NCBI RefSeq assembly: GCF_020707265.1
Contig: NZ_JAJFEQ010000002.1
Location: forward strand, 310,001 to 374,000
Source of the DNA: Massilia sp. IC2-477
GTDB lineage: Bacteria; Pseudomonadota; Gammaproteobacteria; Burkholderiales; Burkholderiaceae_D
Direction: 5' to 3'
DNA length: 64,000 bases
Shown here: positions 46,149 to 53,935 of the stretch, one piece after another
Position numbering within the stretch: the stretch's first letter is position 1
Layout of the letters: each line of letters opens with the position of its first letter
Made by a program: the position numbers and the translations under genes
The notes under the pieces: model-generated
What the model was told of the DNA's origin: nothing
Databases searched by the model: none
The model's input: only the letters and a program-made list of their open reading frames with translations

Positions 46149-47978
46149 CTAAGCCTGCGGGTCGTCCAGCAGGACTGCCCGCAGCGGGCCACGCAGGGCG
46201 TTGCAGACCACCAGGTCGTCCGCATCTTCCAGCATCTCGCGCGTGATCACACGCTCGCGCGCATTCCAGGCCGGCGCCTGCAACAGCACGCTGCGCATCA
46301 CACCCGGCAGCACTCCACAGGATAGCGGCGGCGTGTACCAGGCCGTGCCGAAGCGCACGAACACATTGCTGCGTCCACCTTCGGTCAGTTCGTCCCGCTC
46401 GTTGAAGAACAGCGCGTCGAAGCCGCCTTGCGCTTCGGCCGCGCGCCAGGCTGCGTCGTAGCGGCTGCGCACGCTCGTTTTGTGGCGCAGGAAGACGTCG
46501 CCCGAGTGCGTGTTATCCTTTGCCAGCACCAGCAGCACCGGCTCGCTCGAGGGCGCCAGCAGGCCTGACCCCACGGCCAGCTGGCCGAAGGGATCGACCG
46601 ACAGGCGCAGGCGGTGCAGCTGGCCGGGCGGCAGGGCCAGGCAGGCCTCGTTCAGGGCCGCGCGTGCGCTACCGAAGTCGAACGGATGCCCGAAGAAGCG
46701 GCAGGAGGCGGCCAGGCGGTCGAGGTGCTGCTCGGGGTGGCGGCAGCCGTCGTCGCGGCTGGCGCGCAGGGTTTCGAAGATCTCCAGCTCGTTGGACAGG
46801 CCGGTGAGGAAGCGCGCCTTGAGCTGGCATTCGGCGAATTCGGAGGCAGCATCGCTGTCATAGACGATGCCGGCGCCCACGCCCAGTTCGCCCTGGCGGG
46901 TGCCGCCCTTGGAGGGACCCAGGGCCAGGGTGCGGATCGGGACCGACAGGCAGAAGTTACCAAAGGCCTGGCCGGCGGACGGCGGATCGAACCAGCCGAT
47001 CGCGCCCGTGTAGATGCCGCGCGCCGCGGGTTCCAGTTCGTGGATGATTTCCATCGTGCGGCGCTTGGGTGCGCCCGTGATCGAGCCGCAGGGGTAGAGC
47101 GCGGCAAAGATGTCTTCCAGGGTCGCGTCAAGGCGCAGGCGCGCCTGCACGGTCGATGTCATCTGCAGCACGCTGCCGTAGCGCTGCACGTCGAACAGCG
47201 CCGGCACCTCGACGCTGCCGGTTTGCGCCACGCGACCCAGGTCGTTGCGCAGCAGGTCGACGATCATCAGGTTCTCGGCGCGGTTCTTGGTATCCGCGGC
47301 GAGTGCCTGCGAGCGCTGGGCGTCGGTCGCATCGTCGCCGCTGGCCGGCGCCGTGCCTTTCATTGGCCGCGCCAGCAGCACGCCGCTTTCAAAGCGCATG
47401 AAGAGTTCGGGCGAGAAGGACAGCACCGCGCTGCCGTCGGGCAGGGCGACCAGAGCACCATAGGGCACGCGCTGGCGCGCACGCAGCCGCGCATACAGCG
47501 CGATCAGGGGGCCGTAGGCGGCAAAGCGCAGGCGGTAGGTGTAGTTGACCTGGTAGGTGTCGCCGGCCGCGATGTAGTCGCGGATGCGGCCGATCGCTGT
47601 GCTGAAGGCGGCTTCGTCGACGTTGGGCGTGATCCCCGCCACGCCCGCCAATTCGCCAGCCGGCGCGCGGGTGGCGATCCAGGCCTCGACCTGGGTCGCA
47701 TCGAGGTGCTCGCACTGTTCGAACAGCAGCACCTGGGCCAGCGGACCGTTGAGCGGATGGGCGGGCAAACCCTGCAAGTGCGCGCCCAGTTCGTAAGTCA
47801 GCAAGGGCACTGCGTACAGGCCGCGACCCAGGGCCTCCTGCATCGCCCCCAGCAACTGCGGCCAGTCCTGGGCAGCGTCGCAGCGCAGCGTGCCGGCGTG
47901 GCGGCTGTACAGGCGCGAGCGCGCTTCGCCCTGCGCGCCGGCGTCGTCCAGCAGTGCGAAGACTTCCTGGGTGTCCAT
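46149..47978 (-). CDS. pabB: Aminodeoxychorismate synthase component I fused to a 4-amino-4-deoxychorismate lyase-like domain
   Basis: A 609-residue fusion for para-aminobenzoate synthesis in the folate pathway. The first 370 residues form a chorismate-binding domain (DTYQVNYTYRLRF, RPMKGTAP with the active-site Lys, NLMIVDLLRNDLGRV, YPCGSITGAPK). The remainder is a fold IV PLP-enzyme domain like PabC (FETLRA, the PLP-binding Lys in FLRHKTSVRSRYD, LTEGGRSNVFV, GVLPGVMRS). One chain thus covers the synthase and lyase steps, with PabA glutaminase elsewhere. slmA follows upstream on the same strand, 18 bases away. Confidence 0.92.
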   Translation of the reverse strand: MDTQEVFALLDDAGAQGEARSRLYSRHAGTLRCDAAQDWPQLLGAMQEALGRGLYAVPLLTYELGAHLQGLPAHPLNGPLAQVLLFEQCEHLDATQVEAWIATRAPAGELAGVAGITPNVDEAAFSTAIGRIRDYIAAGDTYQVNYTYRLRFAAYGPLIALYARLRARQRVPYGALVALPDGSAVLSFSPELFMRFESGVLLARPMKGTAPASGDDATDAQRSQALAADTKNRAENLMIVDLLRNDLGRVAQTGSVEVPALFDVQRYGSVLQMTSTVQARLRLDATLEDIFAALYPCGSITGAPKRRTMEIIHELEPAARGIYTGAIGWFDPPSAGQAFGNFCLSVPIRTLALGPSKGGTRQGELGVGAGIVYDSDAASEFAECQLKARFLTGLSNELEIFETLRASRDDGCRHPEQHLDRLAASCRFFGHPFDFGSARAALNEACLALPPGQLHRLRLSVDPFGQLAVGSGLLAPSSEPVLLVLAKDNTHSGDVFLRHKTSVRSRYDAAWRAAEAQGGFDALFFNERDELTEGGRSNVFVRFGTAWYTPPLSCGVLPGVMRSVLLQAPAWNARERVITREMLEDADDLVVCNALRGPLRAVLLDDPQA

Positions 47979-47996
47979 GATGCCTCTGGCGCTAGC

Positions 47997-48572
47997 TTAT
48001 GCCGCCAGCAGCAGCGACAGCTGCAGGGCCGTGCCTTCGGCCGGGTTCTGCTTGAAGCCGCTCTTGGCAAAGCGGTGCCAGCGTCCGGTCACGTAGCTCA
48101 CCAGGAGGCCGGCGCGCGCCGCGACGTCGGCTTCCTGGCCGTGGCCCTGGGTGGCGGCCACCCGCAGGGCGCCCTTGAACGCCATCTCGACCTTGTCGTA
48201 GAAGCCGTTCATGCGCAGCTGCAGGCGCTCGTCCTCGCCCACCAGCGCGTCGCCGATCAGGACCCGGGTCATGCCCGGGTTGTTGCTGGCGAAGGAGAGC
48301 AGCATCTGCAGCATCGCATAGGCCTGGTTCACGCCACCTTCCTCGCGCTCGGTGATCTGGTTGATCAGGCCGAACACGCTGGACTCGATGAACTCGATCA
48401 GGCCCTCGTACATCTGGGCCTTGCTGGCGAAGTGGCGGTACAGCGCCGCTTCCGACACCGACAGGCGCGCCGCCAGCGCCGCCGTGGTGATCTTCTCGCC
48501 CTTGGGCTGCTCGAGCATCGAGGCCAGGGCCTGGAGGATTTGCAGCTTGCGCTGCCCCGGCTTAGTTGCCAT
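47997..48572 (-). CDS. slmA: Nucleoid occlusion factor SlmA (TetR fold)
   Basis: A 191-residue TetR-type DNA-binding protein that blocks FtsZ assembly over the chromosome. The opening KPGQRKLQILQALASMLEQP, the helix-turn-helix ITTAALAARLSVSEAALYRH and FASKAQMYEGLIEFIESSVF are the SlmA hallmarks. The C-terminal domain contains GDALVGEDERLQLRMNGFYD. The argB - nucleotidase - slmA order is common in betaproteobacteria. It lies between the nucleotidase and pabB on the same strand. Confidence 0.93.
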   Translation of the reverse strand: MATKPGQRKLQILQALASMLEQPKGEKITTAALAARLSVSEAALYRHFASKAQMYEGLIEFIESSVFGLINQITEREEGGVNQAYAMLQMLLSFASNNPGMTRVLIGDALVGEDERLQLRMNGFYDKVEMAFKGALRVAATQGHGQEADVAARAGLLVSYVTGRWHRFAKSGFKQNPAEGTALQLSLLLAA

Positions 48573-48719
48573 GTGATCCCTAGTTCGTTGGGAGACCTCG
48601 CAAACCTACTACGCGTTGTAATCTCGACCTGCGATGCTCGCTGTACTCCCGTACAGCTGCGCTTCTCGGTCAAGCTTACCGCCGCTCGCTACGGTTTTCG
48701 AGGCCCCCTTGTTTTTGGA

Positions 48720-49448
48720 TTAGCGCAGCCGGTGTAAACGCGCCGGTAGCTGTCGCACGGATTTTACTTTGACATCGACGTAACCGGGGCGTTTCAGGGT
48801 CCGCGGCAGTGGCGCTTTGCCGATCGGGTCGCTCATGCGCAGGTATTGTGTGACCCACACCGTGCGTAGCCCGAGGCGGCTCGCGCTTTTCAAATTGGCC
48901 AGCGTGTCTTCGACCAGGATGCAGCGGCGCGCCGCCACGCCGTGCTTGCGCAGCAGGCGGCGCAGCATCAGGCTCGATGGCTTGGGGCGCAGCTGGCGGT
49001 GCACGTGCATGTGTTCGATCGCGACGTGGTGCGCAAAGTGGCGGCCCAGGCCCAGGTGGCGCATCACGTCCGTGGAGTAGCGCGTCGGCGCGTTGGTGAG
49101 CAGGATCTTGCGGCCCGGGAGGCGCCGCAGCAGGGCGCCCAGGCCCTTCTCGGCGCGCACCAGCTTGTCGAGAGCGCCGATGTCGTGGGTGACGTGCAGG
49201 AAGTCGGCGGCCGACACGCCATGGTGGCGGATCATGCCGAGCAGGGTGGCGCCGTAGCGCTTCCAGTAGCCGAGGCGGGCGGCGTCCACCTGCGCCTGGG
49301 TGGCGGGGCTGTCGCCGTCGCCCAGCACGCGCGCGATATACGTGTTCATGTTGGCGCTGATGGCCGGGAAGATCGCATGCGAGGCGTCGTGCAGGGTGTT
49401 GTCGAGGTCGAACAGCCAGACGGGAGAGGGAAGGGTATGATTTGGCAC
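48720..49448 (-). CDS. HAD-superfamily pyrimidine 5'-nucleotidase
   Basis: A 242-residue enzyme of the Pyr-5-nucleotidase group. HAD motif I is WLFDLDNTLHDAS, motif II is KILLTNAP and motif III/IV ILVEDTLANL. No ATG sits close to the domain. The GTG at 49448 gives MPNHTLPSPVWLFDLDNTL, which is preferred over the ATG at 49577 because that would place 43 odd residues over the start of the divergent TraB gene. It dephosphorylates pyrimidine nucleotides. The start codon is the least certain part. Confidence 0.88.
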   Translation of the reverse strand: MPNHTLPSPVWLFDLDNTLHDASHAIFPAISANMNTYIARVLGDGDSPATQAQVDAARLGYWKRYGATLLGMIRHHGVSAADFLHVTHDIGALDKLVRAEKGLGALLRRLPGRKILLTNAPTRYSTDVMRHLGLGRHFAHHVAIEHMHVHRQLRPKPSSLMLRRLLRKHGVAARRCILVEDTLANLKSASRLGLRTVWVTQYLRMSDPIGKAPLPRTLKRPGYVDVKVKSVRQLPARLHRLR

Positions 49449-49472
49449 GGTGCAGACACAACGGAGAATTGA

Positions 49473-50363
49473 ATGCGACGTCCGATTATAGTGGTGTTCT
49501 TCAGCTTGTTCCTGCTGGCCTTCCAGGCACTGGCGGCAGAACGCGGCGCGCTGTTCAAGGTCAGCGGCAGCGGGCACTCACTTTACCTGTACGGCACCAT
49601 CCATGCCGGGCGTCCCGACTTCTATCCGCTCGAGCCGCGCATCCGCCAGGCCCTGGAGGCCGCGCCCACGCTGGCGCTGGAAATCGATACCGCGCGCGAT
49701 CCGGCCGCGATGGCGGCGGCCCTCCAGCAGCACGGCATGTATGCGAACCCGCGTCTCGGGCTGGCCGGCCTGGCGCCCGAACGGCGCCAGCGCATCGAAA
49801 CCGCGCTCAAGCGCCAGGGCGTCGACCCGGCCGCACTGAAGCAGCTGAAACCCTGGATGATCGTGATGACGCTGGCCGTGATCGACGCGGCGAAGATGGG
49901 CTACGACCCGCGCCTGGGCGTGGACAGCCATCTGGCGGAGCAGGCGCGCAGCAAGGGCAAGACCCGCATCGCCGAACTCGAGTCGATCGGCTACCAGGCC
50001 GCGCTGCTTGACCGCCTCAAGGACGAGGACCAGTGGAAGCTGCTGGAAGAAACGCTGGAGAACATGGCGTCCGGGCGCCAGCTGCGCGAATCGCGCGAAC
50101 TGTTCGATGCCTACGAGCGCGCCGACCAGGCGGCGCTGGAACGCATCGCGCAGCGCATGGAAGAAGACGACAGCATCAGCGGCAAGTTCATGCGCGAACT
50201 GCTGATGGACGAACGCAACGGGCCGATGGCGGACAAGATCGTTTCGCTCCTGGAGCGCGAAAACAATGCGGTGGTGGCAGTGGGATTGCTGCACCTGGTG
50301 GGCAAACGGGGCGTGCCCGAGCTGCTGCGCAAGCGCGGCATCAAGGTGGAGCGGATCTACTGA
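49473..50363 (+). CDS. TraB/GumN family protein
   Basis: A 296-residue exported protein of the TraB/GumN family, related to Tiki metalloproteases. The signal peptide is MRRPIIVVFFSLFLLAFQALA. The first GX2H-like motif is LYLYGTIHAGRPDF and the second comes near the end as VVAVGLLHLVGKRGVPELL. A conserved Glu is in LALEIDTARDP. The biological role is unknown. Divergent from the nucleotidase with 24 bases between. It is followed by the tRNA-Thr on the opposite strand. Confidence 0.88.
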   Translation: MRRPIIVVFFSLFLLAFQALAAERGALFKVSGSGHSLYLYGTIHAGRPDFYPLEPRIRQALEAAPTLALEIDTARDPAAMAAALQQHGMYANPRLGLAGLAPERRQRIETALKRQGVDPAALKQLKPWMIVMTLAVIDAAKMGYDPRLGVDSHLAEQARSKGKTRIAELESIGYQAALLDRLKDEDQWKLLEETLENMASGRQLRESRELFDAYERADQAALERIAQRMEEDDSISGKFMRELLMDERNGPMADKIVSLLERENNAVVAVGLLHLVGKRGVPELLRKRGIKVERIY

Positions 50364-50385
50364 GGGAAGTGCTGCAGGAGGGGGG

Positions 50386-50460
<75 letters not shown>

Positions 50461-50475
50461 ATTCAGGTCGTCTTC

Positions 50476-50496
50476 TGTGGCAGAAACTCTGCCACA
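50476..50496. other. Perfect 9-bp inverted repeat between argB and tRNA-Thr
   Basis: TGTGGCAGA (50476-50484), AAC, TCTGCCACA (50488-50496), followed by an A-run on the plus strand. The A-run is on the wrong side for a terminator of argB, so it may be a processing or regulatory element before the tRNA. Confidence 0.65.
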
Positions 50497-50502
50497 AAAA
50501 AT

Positions 50503-51432
50503 TTAGTGAGACCGGATCATAGTGCCAAAAGCCTGTTCGGTCAAGACTTCCAGCAACAAACTGTGTTCGATGCGCCCATCGATGATGTGGACCGTATTGA
50601 CGCCCGACTTCGCGGCGTCCAGCGCCGACGAGATTTTCGGCAGCATGCCGCCCGAAATCGTACCGTCTTCGAACATCTCGTCGATCTCGCGCGCCGACAG
50701 GTCGGTGACCAGGTTGCCCTGCTTGTCCTGCACGCCGGCGATGTTGGTCATCATGATCAGCTTTTCGGCTTTCAGGATTTCGGCGATCTTGCCGGCCACG
50801 ACGTCGGCATTGATGTTGTAGGCCTGGCCATCCTGGCCGAAGCCGATCGGCGAAATGATCGGGATGAAGGCGTCGTCCTGCAGCGCCTTGACGACCGCCG
50901 GGTTGATCGCTTCGATCTCGCCGACGAAACCGATGTCGAGGAATTCGCCCGGCTTTTCCTTGTCCGGCATGGACATGCGGCGCGCGCGGATCAGGCCACC
51001 GTCCTTGCCGGTCAGGCCCACGGCCTGGCCGCCGTAGTGGTTGATCAGCATGACGATGTCCTGCTGGACTTCGCCGCCCAGCACCCACTCGACCACTTCC
51101 ATGGTTTCTTCGTCGGTGATGCGCATGCCCTGCACGAAGGTGCCCTGCTTGCCGATCTTCTTGAGTGCGTTGTCGATCTGCGGACCGCCGCCGTGCACCA
51201 CCACCGGGTTCATGCCCACCAGCTTGAGCAGGATGACGTCGCGCGCGAAGCCGTGCTTCAGGCGCTCGTCGGTCATGGCATTGCCGCCGTACTTGATGAC
51301 GATGGTCTTGCCGTGGAAATTACGGATGTAGGGAAGCGCCTCGGCCAGGATCTGTGCCTTGATCTGTGGCGAAACCTTGGTCAGATCGTTGGGCTGGTCG
51401 TCGGGATTCAGGCTGCTCAAGGTTGCGTTCAT
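50503..51432 (-). CDS. argB: Acetylglutamate kinase
   Basis: ArgB phosphorylates N-acetylglutamate, step two of arginine synthesis. The 309-residue protein has [11 protein letters not shown] at the start of the kinase fold, [13 protein letters not shown] for substrate binding, and [15 protein letters not shown] with the conserved Asn and Lys for [20 protein letters not shown] near the end belongs to the arginine-sensitive branch. It is upstream of tRNA-Thr on the same strand. Confidence 0.96.
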   Translation of the reverse strand: MNATLSSLNPDDQPNDLTKVSPQIKAQILAEALPYIRNFHGKTIVIKYGGNAMTDERLKHGFARDVILLKLVGMNPVVVHGGGPQIDNALKKIGKQGTFVQGMRITDEETMEVVEWVLGGEVQQDIVMLINHYGGQAVGLTGKDGGLIRARRMSMPDKEKPGEFLDIGFVGEIEAINPAVVKALQDDAFIPIISPIGFGQDGQAYNINADVVAGKIAEILKAEKLIMMTNIAGVQDKQGNLVTDLSAREIDEMFEDGTISGGMLPKISSALDAAKSGVNTVHIIDGRIEHSLLLEVLTEQAFGTMIRSH

Positions 51433-51556
51433 GGAAGGTCCAAAATAAATGTCGCGAGATTTTAAGGCAACAGCCTAGTACTTGTGCTGATTATATGGCG
51501 TCTTGTTGTATTTTATGGGCTGAATCGCCACCGTACAGAACCATGACCCCTTTTTC

Positions 51557-51775
51557 ATGCGGGAATGCCCCGTGAGCACCTGCACCCGCTGCGGCGCCGA
51601 ATTCGGCTGCGCCATGGCCGATGGCAGCCCTGAACCCTGCTGGTGCACGGCCCTGCCGCCCGCCGTTCTGGTACCGCAGGAAGCGGCAGGCTGCTGGTGC
51701 CCGGCCTGCCTGCGCGCCCACATCGAGGCTGAACTATTGCGGCAAGATCAGCCGACGCGACAGTTGAACCGCTAA
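51557..51775 (+). CDS. Small cysteine-rich CWC-type protein
   Basis: A 72-residue protein with eight or so cysteines arranged as TCTRCGAEFGCAM, PCWCTALPP and GCWCPACL. The pattern of two CWC clusters matches the cysteine-rich CWC family, which probably binds zinc. No function is known. It starts with ATG at 51557. The GTG at 51572 (VSTCTRCG) is a possible shorter start. It lies between argB and the esterase gene, next to a GTAGGGTGGGC repeat. Confidence 0.7.
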   Translation: MRECPVSTCTRCGAEFGCAMADGSPEPCWCTALPPAVLVPQEAAGCWCPACLRAHIEAELLRQDQPTRQLNR

Positions 51776-51812
51776 CTATCACCGCGTGGGCGGAGAATCC
51801 GCCCACCCTACC
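51774..51812 (-). repeat. GTAGGGTGGGC intergenic repeat, copy 4
   Basis: AACTATCACCGCGTGGGCGG, AGAATC-like loop, then GCCCACCCTACC. This is the reverse orientation of the copy after putA, with the same AACTATCA flank. Confidence 0.8.
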
Positions 51813-52854
51813 GCTGCGTGCGGAAAAACCGCATCATCTCACGACTCGCATCCGGCCCCTTGCCATCGGTATAACTGCCGCGCGCATTGCCGCCCGACCA
51901 GGCGTGGCCGGCGCCATGGATCAGCCAGTGCTCGGCGTGCACGCTGCCGTCGTCGTGGTGGTGCACCGTGCGCGTGTAGGCATGGCCGTCCGGCACCTGG
52001 CCCGGCTCGGCGGTGTGGCGCACCCCGCGCGCGCGGCCCTGGCTGACCAGGGCGTCGCCATTGGCGGGATGGACCGTGGTGTCGCGGTCGCCGTGGAACA
52101 CGATGATCGGCAGCTGGCGCCCGGGCGCCTGGCTGCGCCGGAAATCGCCCTTCATCGCCGCCAGCGCCGAGGGCAGGTCTTTGGCCGCCGCGAAGGGCAG
52201 GCCCGAATGCACGCCGACGGCGGCGTACAGGTCAGGATACAGGGTGCCCATGATGGTCGCCATCGCGCCGCCCGCGGACAGGCCGGCAACGAAGACCTGG
52301 CGCGCATCGACCGCGTGGCGCGCCATCACGTCGCGCGTGATGCCGGCGATGATCGAGGGTTCGCCGCGGTCGCGCTGCTGGTCCGACTCGTTGAACCAGT
52401 TCCAGCAGCGCGACGGGTTGGCCGACTGCGACTGCGCCGGATAGACGACCAGGCAGCCCAGTTCTTCCGCCAGCGCATTCATTTGCGTGCCGTGGGCGAA
52501 GTCATCGGGGTTCTGGGTGCAGCCGTGCAGCATGACGACCAGCGCGGCCGGGGCGTCGCCCAGGGTGCTCGGCACGTACAGCTTGTAGTCGCGGGTACCG
52601 GCCTCGTTGCTGTAGCTGCCGCTGCTGAAGCTGCCCGGCCAGGCGTCATTGGCCGGGACCTCGAACTGTCCGCGCAAGGATTCCATGTTGCGCTGCAGGT
52701 CGGCCAGCACGTCGGTGGAGGGCGCGCTGCGCTGGAAGGCGTTCGCGTGCTTCATCGCTTCCTGCACGATGGCCGCGGTATCGAGCGGATTTTTCTTGAG
52801 CAGGGCGCGGGTGGCCTTGCGCATCTGCGCGAGCAGGTGCATGTTCATTTTCAT
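51808..52854 (-). CDS. PHB depolymerase-family esterase
   Basis: A 348-residue alpha/beta hydrolase of the PhaZ / feruloyl-esterase (LpqC) family. The oxyanion motif is HGCTQNPDDFA (110-120), the lipase-box nucleophile Ser193 is in GLSAGG and the His is in GAGHAWSGG. WNWFNESDQQRDRGEPS is typical of the depolymerase group. No signal peptide is evident, so it may act in the cytoplasm or leave by a non-Sec route. The start is MKMNMHLLAQMRK. It follows the ribbon-helix-helix gene by 22 bases and is probably co-transcribed with it. Confidence 0.88.
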   Translation of the reverse strand: MKMNMHLLAQMRKATRALLKKNPLDTAAIVQEAMKHANAFQRSAPSTDVLADLQRNMESLRGQFEVPANDAWPGSFSSGSYSNEAGTRDYKLYVPSTLGDAPAALVVMLHGCTQNPDDFAHGTQMNALAEELGCLVVYPAQSQSANPSRCWNWFNESDQQRDRGEPSIIAGITRDVMARHAVDARQVFVAGLSAGGAMATIMGTLYPDLYAAVGVHSGLPFAAAKDLPSALAAMKGDFRRSQAPGRQLPIIVFHGDRDTTVHPANGDALVSQGRARGVRHTAEPGQVPDGHAYTRTVHHHDDGSVHAEHWLIHGAGHAWSGGNARGSYTDGKGPDASREMMRFFRTQR

Positions 52855-52876
52855 GGTCTTCCCCTGGCCGGAGCGC

Positions 52877-53308
52877 TTACTGGATGCGTCCGGCTAGTGC
52901 CGCCTTCACCGCGCTGCTGGCATGCAGCGCGCCGAGGACGACGATTGATTCGATGGTGTCGCGCGCCAGTTCGGGCGTGACGTCGTCTGCGATGCTGGCC
53001 AGGCCGAGCACCTGGATCTGCAGGCGTTCGCCGGCGGCGCGCGCCCGTTCCAGGTCGGCCCGCGTGTAATGGTGGATGCCGAGTACCAGGCTGCGCCGCG
53101 CCACGGTCTGGCGCAGCACGTCGGCATGCGCCTGCAGCTGGTTGCGGATCGCCGTGCGGATCAGGTCGGAGCGATTGGAATAGAAACCTTCGCTCACCAA
53201 CAGATCGATCTGCCCGAGGTCGATCGGCCCGAGGTTGATCGTGATCTTTTCCGAGTCCGCCGGCCGTACCGGCTCCTTCGCTACCACTTTCACTAGTTCT
53301 CTGGTCAT
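52877..53308 (-). CDS. Ribbon-helix-helix (CopG/NikR-like) regulator
   Basis: A 143-residue protein whose N-terminal third is a ribbon-helix-helix DNA-binding domain (KITINLGPIDLGQIDLLV, SNRSDLIRTAIRNQL). The remaining 80 residues (SLVLGIHHYTRADLER, VLGLASIADDVTPELA) form a separate domain that resembles NikR in size and position but lacks its metal-binding His set. The start at 53308 gives MTRELVKVVAKEP, and longer frames run into the palindrome. A 20-bp perfect palindrome 31 bases upstream is a likely operator, so the protein probably represses itself and the downstream esterase. Confidence 0.82.
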   Translation of the reverse strand: MTRELVKVVAKEPVRPADSEKITINLGPIDLGQIDLLVSEGFYSNRSDLIRTAIRNQLQAHADVLRQTVARRSLVLGIHHYTRADLERARAAGERLQIQVLGLASIADDVTPELARDTIESIVVLGALHASSAVKAALAGRIQ

Positions 53309-53338
53309 GATGCCTTTCGCTTCCTTACGCCACGCTTG

Positions 53339-53358
53339 CACCATCCAGCTGGATGGTG
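53339..53358. promoter_or_regulatory. 20-bp perfect palindrome, probable operator of the RHH regulator
   Basis: CACCATCCAGCTGGATGGTG is a perfect 20-bp palindrome placed 31 bases before the ATG of the ribbon-helix-helix gene. Its size and symmetry suit a tetrameric RHH protein. Confidence 0.72.
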
Positions 53359-53434
53359 TCTGGAGTGTACGCCCCTGACGCTGCGGGTCAAGGAGGATTT
53401 ACCCAAATGCGACCGGCTGCGTTAATCTGCGTAC

Positions 53435-53902
53435 ATGCGTGCAGAAATACAACTCGGCCATAGCTTCGAATGGCGCTATACCATCCCGGCGCGGGCCAGC
53501 GTGCCCGCGCTCTATCACGACACGCCCTTCTGCCTGGACATGCCGGAAGTGCTGGCCACCGGCTACCTGGTCGGCATGATGGAGCTGGCCTGCCTGCACG
53601 GCCTGATGCCATTCATGGACTGGCCGCGCGAGCAGAGCCTGGGCACGATGGTCAGTTTCCAGCACCTGGCGCCGACCCCGCCGGGCATGACCTTGACCAT
53701 CCGCGGCAGGGTCGTGGACGTGGACGGCCGCCGGGTGCGCTTCCAGGTCGAAGCCTGGGACGAGCTGGACAAGGTGTGCGAGGGCATCCACGAACGCCAC
53801 CTGATCGATCCCGCGCGCTTCAATGACCGGGTGGCGAAGAAGCTGGCGCAATGGGCCTCGCCCCATGCAGTACCGGCCGAGCCGCCGCGCGATGAGCGAT
53901 AA
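53435..53902 (+). CDS. Thioesterase-family (hotdog) protein
   Basis: A 155-residue hotdog-fold protein resembling the FlK-type thioesterases. LATGYLVGMMELACLHGLMP is the long central helix, followed by LGTMVSFQHLAPTPPGMTLT with the conserved Thr/His and GRVVDVDGRRVRFQVEAWDE in the sheet. It probably hydrolyses or sequesters a small acyl-CoA. No operon is evident. It is divergent from the RHH gene, and the UbiA fusion begins 33 bases downstream. Confidence 0.78.
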   Translation: MRAEIQLGHSFEWRYTIPARASVPALYHDTPFCLDMPEVLATGYLVGMMELACLHGLMPFMDWPREQSLGTMVSFQHLAPTPPGMTLTIRGRVVDVDGRRVRFQVEAWDELDKVCEGIHERHLIDPARFNDRVAKKLAQWASPHAVPAEPPRDER

Positions 53903-53935
53903 TGCGCGATGGCTTTGCAATTCTTGAACTGAATC

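Noticed and set aside
50476-50496. Inverted repeat considered as the argB terminator
   Set aside because: On the minus strand the T-run comes before the stem and not after it.
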